Assembly: GCA_951813605.1 (NCBI GenBank)
Contig: OX638379.1
Span: 4,848,062 to 4,912,061, forward strand
Direction: 5' to 3'
DNA: 64,000 nt
Origin: an uncultured Bryobacterales bacterium
GTDB taxonomy: Bacteria > Acidobacteriota > Terriglobia > Bryobacterales > UBA6623
Shown: piece after piece, positions 58,601 through 64,000 of the stretch
Layout of the letters: each line of letters opens with the position of its first letter
Numbering within the stretch: the first letter of the stretch is position 1
Made by a program: the position numbers and the translations under genes
The notes under the pieces: model-generated
Told to the model about the DNA's origin: nothing
Databases searched by the model: none
Seen by the model: the letters and a program-made list of their open reading frames with translations, nothing else

Positions 58601-59102
58601 TGATGCCCGGCGTGAGTCCGATGAGCTGCAATACGTTGCGGCCGTTTAGCGGGAGCGACTCGGCGGTAAGCGAGTTGACGACCTCGCCGAGGTCCGAAGT
58701 CGCTGTCGCCAGCAGCGGCGCTTCGGCCGAGATCTCGACGGTCTCGGTGACATCGCCTACCTCAAGAGGAATGTCGATCTCGGCGACTTGGGCGACCTGC
58801 AGGACGAAGCTCTGGCGCTCGTAGCGCTTGAACCCGTCGGCTTGCACCTCGAGAGAGTAGCTCCCCGGTGGAATCTGCTGGAATACATACGCGCCGGAGG
58901 CGTTGGCCTCGGCGGCCCAAGGCCGGTTCTGGTCTACGTTTGTGAGAGTCAGCGAGGCTCCGGGAATGACGGCCCCGGACGCATCGCTGACAGTGCCACG
59001 CACGGTGGCGGTTTGTGTTTGAGCGAATGCAGCGGTGGCCGCGAGTAGCAATGTAAAGGCCACATGCAAGGCGCGCCTCGCGACGCGTCGAACAGAGTGC
59101 AT
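55653..59102 (-). CDS. Oar-like TonB-dependent receptor with carboxypeptidase-regulatory domain
   Basis: An outer-membrane beta-barrel protein of 1149 residues. A signal peptide (RALHVAFTLLLAATAAFAQ) is followed by a carboxypeptidase-regulatory-like fold (VRGTVSDASGAVIPGASLTL). The plug domain contains ESLPLNGRNVLQLIGLTPG and MLDGSSQEVMGFNQ. A long barrel with YTWSKMIDDVSS and RAEFFNFFNHTIF ends in the C-terminal Phe (QLGLKLYF) needed for barrel assembly. This architecture is expanded in Acidobacteria and its substrates are mostly unknown. AGGAGG lies before ATG 59102. No ExbB/ExbD is nearby. Confidence 0.93.
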   Translation of the reverse strand: MHSVRRVARRALHVAFTLLLAATAAFAQTQTATVRGTVSDASGAVIPGASLTLTNVDQNRPWAAEANASGAYVFQQIPPGSYSLEVQADGFKRYERQSFVLQVAQVAEIDIPLEVGDVTETVEISAEAPLLATATSDLGEVVNSLTAESLPLNGRNVLQLIGLTPGINTTRNFRNSTSGNGSISAVAFSANGGRNVANSIMLDGSSQEVMGFNQPSYIPSPDTLQEFKVQTNAFSAQYGRTAGAVVNMVTRSGGSEFHGVLYEFLRNDKLQANNWFANANGRDRAPFRFNQFGGTLGGPLSASRDRLFFFQSVEFRRQVNPASVTQSVPTRLMKQGDFSEDNRVVHDPMTLRADGTRDPFPNNAVPAERHNPTALGLLSYYPEPTAPGIRNNFFSQLGSRPNTWDTSTKVDYRTSDNNNLFVRVSLNKVINTLPSRWNNIASPGSGWNGGINRSYTVDDTYLWNGWVMHGNFGYSYHANPRRYIEEDVSQASLGLPGDLDGQVQFPVFPRVQVADFQQMGNNAFWYIGNKFESSTWVGDMSRLFGDHTIKFGGVYRLNRVSNHRPADPAGFYQFNRNWTRERFNRGSQGNSVASMLLGFMNGGRIRFEPALSQQTPYWGFYLQDDWRVTDKLTLNLGLRWDQDRPITERFNRAGWFDFNAAQPDLVLDTPGMERPVRGGLQFAGVDGNPRHIKNYDNNNVAPRIGLAYKLTDRLVIRTGAGIFYNPTTGFGPGTATAGAVSFNSIAPVIGSQDGGRTPFTDISSPFPLGFNAPSNGSEGLATFLGQSPAAIVRTDRTPYSVQWNFNIQYELPDNWLVDIAYAGNSGVKLLGTGVQFNQLPNEYQSLGDGLNDRVENPFFGVIPSNLGLGRRTIAVGQLLRPYPHFTGVNTPRGYEFHSSYHALQMKVRKRYSNGLQLLGAYTWSKMIDDVSSVAGFLGAQNPGYTNHYDKRLDRTLSGLDIAHRLVINYQYELPFGKGRALLNRGGWVNQVLGGWNINGVTTMQSGLPVGITSRFNNLNSYGGRQTPNRVVGQSPVTEGSLVERLGGRFASKPYFNAAAFEQPEPFMFGNMGNFLPDAREPEFINWDVSILKDFPFSERVRLQFRAEFFNFFNHTIFRRPNTSFGNNNFGNITAAESARIGQLGLKLYF

Positions 59103-59627
59103 TTTTTTAATCCTCCTATTTTAAAGAGGCGACAGCAGGCGGGAACACTCGAAATCCGAGCGTTACGCACGCTCCCGTCCCGGCTAAGACAATCCCGTCA
59201 ATCATGGTAACGCTAACCGCGGGCCGACGCCGACGCCGGCGGCTCGTTTCTCGGGAGCAAGCAATGCGCAGCGCTCCTCCAGCGAAGACGGCTCGGTCGG
59301 AACCAAGACCCTCTTCCAGAGATTCCTCTCAACCGTGCGAGCCAGCGCTTTCTTGCAGCCGCCAAGCGGGCGCGCGCAATGGGCGCGGCTAGGGTTGGAG
59401 GAGCGGAAGACCAAGACCGTTGACGAGGAGACGGCCATCCGCGAGAGGTTCGCAATTGCCACGCTCCTGACAGGGGCACGAGTCGCTGGGTGCAATACCG
59501 CAGCCAGCTGGATCGGGTTGGAGATTGTCTGCCGCCCTGCCGCAGCAGTGGAATCGAGTTTCGCAATGCGCTCTAGCCCGGTTCCCGGTTCATTGGAACC
59601 CTTCACTAGACCCGCGTCAGCCGCGCT
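59103..59627. other. Intergenic region, nothing recognised
   Basis: About 525 bases upstream of the receptor gene. Near 59110 there is the ribosome site AGGAGG for the receptor. Frames elsewhere (for example 59335-59631) have no recognised domain. Confidence 0.45.
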
Positions 59628-60683
59628 CTAGTCGTCGTCGGACTTGCCTAGCAATTCAGCTTCCAGTCTCCGCGCACCGCGCAGGATGCCGCCGAAGGAG
59701 TAATTCGCCTCGTGGCAAGCATACTCATAGACCCTGCTAGTCGTCGCAGGCCATACGTAGGCGCCGCTCCAAGGCGCGGTCCATACCGTCGGGTCTTCGA
59801 CAGTGAACCGGTAGAGCAATGTGTCTGCGTCGATGCGGGTGAAGCGCTCGACGACGTGCAGGTTGCGAGACGCAAGCGACAGAGCCGGGTGGTCGTTGAA
59901 GTTCGTCGTGTCGACGACCAGCGTGTCACCTTCCCAGTGCCCCACCGAATCCCCCAGCCAGCTGCGTATGTCGGGAGGGGCGTGCTCGGCGTACATGCGG
60001 ATGATGCGGACGTCGTGAACCATCTCGATCAGGATCATGACGTGATCCTCCGTCTGGACGACGCGCTTGAGGTTGTTGTAGGAGACGGGAAGCATCGGCG
60101 GGCCGCCGGTCGACCCGAATCCCAGCAGGCATCGCTCCGCCAATGGCCTCAATTCCGGATCGTCGTAGGGCCCCGGATCGAGCCCTTCCTCGATCCACCA
60201 GGCCTCGCCGGTGTTTGGCCGCGCCATCTTGGCCCTCGCCTCGACGCGCCGCCTTGCATCCGCCGTCATAGGGGGCCGCCGGCCGTTCTTGGGATCCGTG
60301 ATGATCGAGGAGCGCGACTTGCCGTCAATCTGGAAGGAGCCGCTTCCTCGGTCCAGCCAGAAAAAGTTGTAACCGCCTACGTTGCCCTTCGACCCTGGCG
60401 AGCCGTCCCCGCCGTCCGGCGGTGCCGCGCGGTGCGGGTCCGAGTCTGCGTTCAGCTGGGCTTTGCTCTCGGCCGCCTGGCGGACGATCGCCGCGGCTTC
60501 TTCGTCCGTCAGCGTTAGCTTGTCGCCGTATTCTTCTGGTCGCTCCAAAGGTGTCAGTGTCGCGATGTCATAGGTGCCCGAGAGATCTGGGAGGCCTGAG
60601 GCCGTGCGAGGAATCTCCGCAGCCGCGAAGGGCAGGACGACGATTGCGAGAACGGCGAGATTGTTCACGATGCGACTCAACAT
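59628..60683 (-). CDS. Exported protein of unknown function
   Basis: A 351-residue protein with signal peptide NNLAVLAIVVLPFAAAE, starting at ATG 60683. The body has recurring features of an uncharacterised exported family found in Acidobacteria and gammaproteobacteria: GLPDLSGTYDIATLTPLERP, the segment GYNFFWLDRGSGS, RSSIITDPKNGRRPPMT, MIHDVRIIRMY-like VHDVRIIRMY, GHWEGDTLVVDTTNF, and YEYACHEANYS. The family is real but has no known activity. The fixed GHWEGDTLVVDTTNF and acidic HDVRII motifs suggest a beta-rich binding domain. Confidence 0.72.
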   Translation of the reverse strand: MLSRIVNNLAVLAIVVLPFAAAEIPRTASGLPDLSGTYDIATLTPLERPEEYGDKLTLTDEEAAAIVRQAAESKAQLNADSDPHRAAPPDGGDGSPGSKGNVGGYNFFWLDRGSGSFQIDGKSRSSIITDPKNGRRPPMTADARRRVEARAKMARPNTGEAWWIEEGLDPGPYDDPELRPLAERCLLGFGSTGGPPMLPVSYNNLKRVVQTEDHVMILIEMVHDVRIIRMYAEHAPPDIRSWLGDSVGHWEGDTLVVDTTNFNDHPALSLASRNLHVVERFTRIDADTLLYRFTVEDPTVWTAPWSGAYVWPATTSRVYEYACHEANYSFGGILRGARRLEAELLGKSDDD

Positions 60684-61128
60684 GATCGGTGCTTCCTTGT
60701 GTGAATCAGGTCGTGGCGAGCCGTGTCGCTGAGGCTTGAACGCCCAGGACATCTACCCGTCACGCGAAGGATTTGGGATCTCGCAAGCGCGCGAGCATCC
60801 TGAATGACCCTGGACCCGACTGGCACGGCGACTCCCCACGGATTATCGCTCACGAATTGGGCGAGGGCGCTCGGCATTGCACGCAAGAGACATTCTGCCG
60901 TTGACGGGAGAGAGCGGAATGGTCCATGCTCGCTGTTGCGAGGCTGTTTGATCAAGGCAGGGCGGTTGCGGTCGTCCGATTTCGCCACTTGCCGAGTGCT
61001 TTGCATTACTCCCGCGTCGCGATGACCCGGTTTGCTTGCGCCAGATTTGCGAAACTCCTCCGGGCGGCTCTGGCCATCCCGGCAGTGTCGATTTCTCGAT
61101 TCGCATGCCGCAGTGAAGGACAACCAGG
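60684..61128. other. Intergenic region, nothing recognised
   Basis: About 445 bases between divergent genes. No clear promoter, RNA or frame with homology was seen. Confidence 0.45.
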
Positions 61129-62571
61129 GTGACGGGTCGAAGACCCCTGCCGACGAAGTCCAGTCGGGTTCCAGCCTTGGTTGGCGTACCGGTCTTGCTC
61201 GCGATTCTTGCCGGGTGCACGCGGCAGCCGCCCATCGAAGTGTCGTTTCCTCAGGTCGATGTCGCGGCCTACGGAGAGAGTGCCCGAGCACTTCTCGAAG
61301 CCCGCCTCGGGGCCGCGCGAGCCGAGCCTGCCGATGCGGAGGCCCTCGGCCGCGCGGCAATGGCCTTGCATGCTTACGAGATTCGCGCCGCCGCCGCCGA
61401 TCTGTATCAGCGAGCATCGGCACGAAGCCGGAACGACTTTCGATGGCACTACCTGAGAGGCCTTGTCGCCGGCGACCTCGGGCGACAGCATGAAGCGGAG
61501 GAAGCGTTGCGAACTGCCGCGCAGCTGGCAGCCGAGGAGACCTTCGTCCAGTTGCGCTTGGCCACGGCTGTGCTGGAGGCGGGCAGGCCCAGCGAGGCTC
61601 TGGAGATGTACGAACAAGTCGCGGCGATGGTGCCCGATTCGATGGCCAGTCATTTCGGCCGCGGGACGGCCCTGGCCAGCTTGGGGCGATACGCCGAGGC
61701 TGTGACGGCGCTCGAACAGGCAGCGAGCCTCGCGGGCGACTACCGTCCGCTGTACTACCAGCTGGCTCTGGCTCTTCGCGGTGTAGGCCGCGAGGATGAA
61801 GCGTTGCGGTTTCTAGCTCACCATGAGCGGATGGAACCTGGCCGGCGGCCGCCCTTCGACGACCCCCTGCAGAGGCAAATCGAGGAGTTGCGCGAAGGGA
61901 CCTACCTGCATTACCTGAATCGCGGCATGGCCTTCGAGGCGGCCGGACGGCTGGAAGAGGCTCTGCGGGAGTACTTGCGCGCCACCGATGCGGACCCCGC
62001 CCAGGTGCACGCCCGTGCGAACCTGATCAGTGTCTACAGCCAATTGGGGCGCCACGCGGCGGCGACCGCGGCGTATCGCAAGACGCTCGAGCTTCATCCC
62101 GGTGTCGAGGAGGCCCATTACAACTACGGCGTGATGCTGTCGCGGCTCGGCAATCACAGCGGGGCGGAATCTGCCTATCGAAAAGCGCTTGCGGAGAATC
62201 CCTACTTGGCAGACGCCCGATTGAATCTTGGAGACGCGCTCGAGCAGCAGGACCAGCCGGAAGCCGCCGGCGAGCAATTCCGCCAAGTCCTGCAGGTCAA
62301 TCCCGGCCATCGCTTGGCGCACTTTCGGCTTGGAAGCTTGCTGTATCGGCAGAATCAGTACTCGGAGGCGCTGGCCCATCTCCGCAGCATGACCGAAGTC
62401 AAGGACGGGGAGACGCCGAAATTCCTCCTCGTGCTGGCCCGCGCAGAGCGGGCTGCCGGGAATAACGCGGCGGCAGCCCAGCATGCGGCCGAAGCAAGAC
62501 GGATCGCACGCCAATACGACCGGACGGAAATACTCTCGGTCCTGAACCGTGAGTTCCCGGGCCAGCAGTAG
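61129..62571 (+). CDS. TPR-repeat lipoprotein
   Basis: A 480-residue lipoprotein with lipobox AILAGC (Cys about 30) after a signal segment VPALVGVPVLLAI. Roughly ten tetratricopeptide repeats fill the rest, with canonical positions in YNYGVMLSRLGNHSGAESAYRKAL and RLNLGDALEQQDQPEAAGEQF. TPR proteins act as scaffolds. An outer-membrane or periplasmic location is inferred. GTG 61129 was chosen because the signal peptide begins just after it. No partner is evident; the gene stands between two unrelated genes. Confidence 0.88.
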   Translation: MTGRRPLPTKSSRVPALVGVPVLLAILAGCTRQPPIEVSFPQVDVAAYGESARALLEARLGAARAEPADAEALGRAAMALHAYEIRAAAADLYQRASARSRNDFRWHYLRGLVAGDLGRQHEAEEALRTAAQLAAEETFVQLRLATAVLEAGRPSEALEMYEQVAAMVPDSMASHFGRGTALASLGRYAEAVTALEQAASLAGDYRPLYYQLALALRGVGREDEALRFLAHHERMEPGRRPPFDDPLQRQIEELREGTYLHYLNRGMAFEAAGRLEEALREYLRATDADPAQVHARANLISVYSQLGRHAAATAAYRKTLELHPGVEEAHYNYGVMLSRLGNHSGAESAYRKALAENPYLADARLNLGDALEQQDQPEAAGEQFRQVLQVNPGHRLAHFRLGSLLYRQNQYSEALAHLRSMTEVKDGETPKFLLVLARAERAAGNNAAAAQHAAEARRIARQYDRTEILSVLNREFPGQQ

Positions 62572-62979
62572 GGATCGAAATCCGGCCGCTCCGTCGGCTG
62601 TTCGCGGTGCTGTCTGGGTCGCGTGCGATCTGTCGGGCGCCCGCAGCTATCGTTGGCCGCCGGGGCGAATCCCACCGTCGTCTGCCGTGTTGTCCGCGGC
62701 CTCATTGAGTGCCGGTTCCTGCAGGGGGAATCTCGCCAAGATTGTCGACGCATGCCGGAGCCGGCCCTCAGGACGTGGGGTCCCGGGACACAGCCCGGCT
62801 CAATTCTTCCGGCGGGAAGCCAGCAGACCCGCAAATTACGCTCTTCCTGCACGCGATTCCGGCCGCGGCCTCGCGGCCCGCTAGGACTGCCGCATTCATT
62901 CGACCGGCAACTCCGAGCAGCTGTCAGAGCCCGTCCCGGACGCAACTCGACAAGCCCGTTGCTCCCGGCTGGAGCCCTG
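62572..62979. other. Intergenic region, nothing recognised
   Basis: About 400 bases after the TPR gene and before the end of a convergent receptor gene. No element was recognised. Confidence 0.45.
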
Positions 62980-64000
62980 CTAGAAGTAGAGCTTCAGCCC
63001 GAACTGAATATGGCGCGGTATCCGCTGCAACGTTATTGTCGAAGCCGCCGACCTGACCCGCCCGACGTTCGCGCTGCCGATATTCGTCGTTGGATTGTTG
63101 AATTGCGGCGTATTCGTCAGATTGAAGAACTCGGCGCGGAACTGTAACCGACGCTGCTGGTTCTCGCTGAAGAAGAATTCCTTGAAAATCGAGAAGTCGA
63201 GGTTCTTCGTACCCGGTCCGAAGAGGATGTTCCGTCCGGCGTTGCCGAACAATTGAGGCCCGGGTCTCGCAAATGCATCCACGTCGAAGAATCTACGAAG
63301 AGTCTGTTGGCTGCGGGGCAACCGACCGTCGTCGATGCGGTCCGGGTAGGACGTGCAGCAGTTAAGGGTGCTGGGCGAAGTCACTCGCATCGGGAACCCG
63401 TCATACATCGTGAGAATCCCGTTGATCTGCCATCCGCCCACGACGTGATTGAGGCCCCCGTTGGCTTTGAAAGGCAGGTCATACATGAAGCTGGTCACCA
63501 AGCGGCGCGGCGCGCTGAAGCCGGTCGGCCCGCGGTCTCGCCTGATGTTGCGGATATCTGTCGGCGTTCCGAACTGGCTGTCCACATTGCCGATCGCCTT
63601 TCCCCATGTGTAGCTGACCAGATAGCCAAGCCCGCTTCGAAAGCGCCGTTCCGCCGAGAGTTGCAAGCTGTGGTAGTTCGAGTCGTAGCGGCTCTGGATC
63701 TGCCGGATGGCTCCGAACGCCGGAAAGTCTCTGCGGGGCGCAACCGGACCGGTCCCTGGAGTCGGTTGGTTGATGTCCGTCTGTCCCTGCAGCTTGGAGC
63801 CCTTGCTCCCGACGTACGCGATCGTGAAGGACGTCTCGCCGACCTGATGCTGGATCGTTGCGTTCCATTGCTGCGTGTAGGGGATCACCGTGTCGAGATC
63901 GATCGAGCGCAGAGTGCCTGCCACCACGCCAAGAGCCGGTCGGTCAAAGCCCATCGACGCAGGCCGCGCCCCCGGGAAGTCGAACTGATTGTTGTTGAAA
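62980..64000 (-). CDS. Oar-like TonB-dependent receptor, C-terminal part (runs off right edge)
   Basis: The frame is open to the window edge (at least 340 residues). It encodes the barrel end of a receptor related to the one at 55653: YVGSKGSKLQGQTDINQPT, YTWGKAIGNVDSQFG, YDLPFKANGGLNHVVGGWQING, RAEFFNLTNTPQFNNP and the terminal FGLKLYF. An internal ATG (63954) is not the start; residues before it (NQFDFPG) continue the protein. The carboxypeptidase-regulatory domain and plug would lie beyond the window. Confidence 0.9.
   Translation of the reverse strand, partial: FNNNQFDFPGARPASMGFDRPALGVVAGTLRSIDLDTVIPYTQQWNATIQHQVGETSFTIAYVGSKGSKLQGQTDINQPTPGTGPVAPRRDFPAFGAIRQIQSRYDSNYHSLQLSAERRFRSGLGYLVSYTWGKAIGNVDSQFGTPTDIRNIRRDRGPTGFSAPRRLVTSFMYDLPFKANGGLNHVVGGWQINGILTMYDGFPMRVTSPSTLNCCTSYPDRIDDGRLPRSQQTLRRFFDVDAFARPGPQLFGNAGRNILFGPGTKNLDFSIFKEFFFSENQQRRLQFRAEFFNLTNTPQFNNPTTNIGSANVGRVRSAASTITLQRIPRHIQFGLKLYF

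Overview
The window is about 64 kb of GC-rich chromosomal DNA surrounding the replication origin. It most resembles an Acidobacteriota genome, perhaps Bryobacterales/Solibacterales-like. This is inferred from Oar-type TonB receptors with an N-terminal carboxypeptidase-regulatory domain, FG-GAP/UnbV (CRTAC1) and TPR lipoproteins, exported DUF1501, DUF3500, DUF1080 and DUF6807 proteins, and a BlaR1-like C-terminus fused to a TonB domain. No rRNA, tRNA, intact insertion sequence, prophage or CRISPR array was recognised.

Layout. 1-9.8 kb: the end of a TPR protein, an SDR reductase, argS, a GH15 glucoamylase/trehalase, a CDP-alcohol phosphatidyltransferase, greA, a Gfo/Idh/MocA oxidoreductase and purD. 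9.9-15.3 kb: the segregation block mnmG-rsmG-parA-parB, with two perfect 16-bp parS sites bracketing a gene-free 1.3 kb stretch. 15.3-23.6 kb: yebC-ruvC-exported protein on the minus strand, hemB-dacB and pyrB-pyrC on the plus strand, and a DUF6807 lipoprotein. 23.9-27.7 kb: a peroxiredoxin, a wrecked zeta-toxin-like gene, an exported enolase-superfamily protein and larE. 27.7-33.5 kb: dnaA-oriC-dnaN-gyrB. A 27-codon leader ORF overlaps the dnaA start, and a cluster of DnaA boxes lies between dnaA and dnaN. 33.7-42.5 kb: a small membrane protein, a hybrid ORF made of two truncated genes, leuB, DUF1501, DUF899, a BlaR1 remnant, DUF1080 and a ThDP enzyme. 42.5-46.2 kb: a gene graveyard with sialidase, DUF5703-like and DUF1501 fragments around one intact DUF3500 gene. 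46.2-64 kb: an orphan TerB-domain protein, a TPR-PhoD lipoprotein, a CRTAC1 protein, a B12-type radical SAM enzyme, two Oar-like receptors (one cut by the window edge), an exported protein of unknown function and a TPR lipoprotein.

How it fits together. The centre of the window handles replication initiation (DnaA, oriC, clamp, gyrase) and origin segregation (ParA, ParB, parS), with nucleotide, heme, tRNA-modification and wall-synthesis genes around it. The flanks are dominated by exported proteins that probably act on polymers and carbohydrates. At least six broken genes lie within 64 kb, so the flanks are either decaying or carry assembly errors. I found no convincing new multi-gene system. 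The most unusual sequence-supported items are the leader ORF coupled to dnaA, the hybrid PHP-glycosyltransferase ORF, the parS-bracketed spacer, and promoters placed so that transcripts would begin at or next to the start codon.
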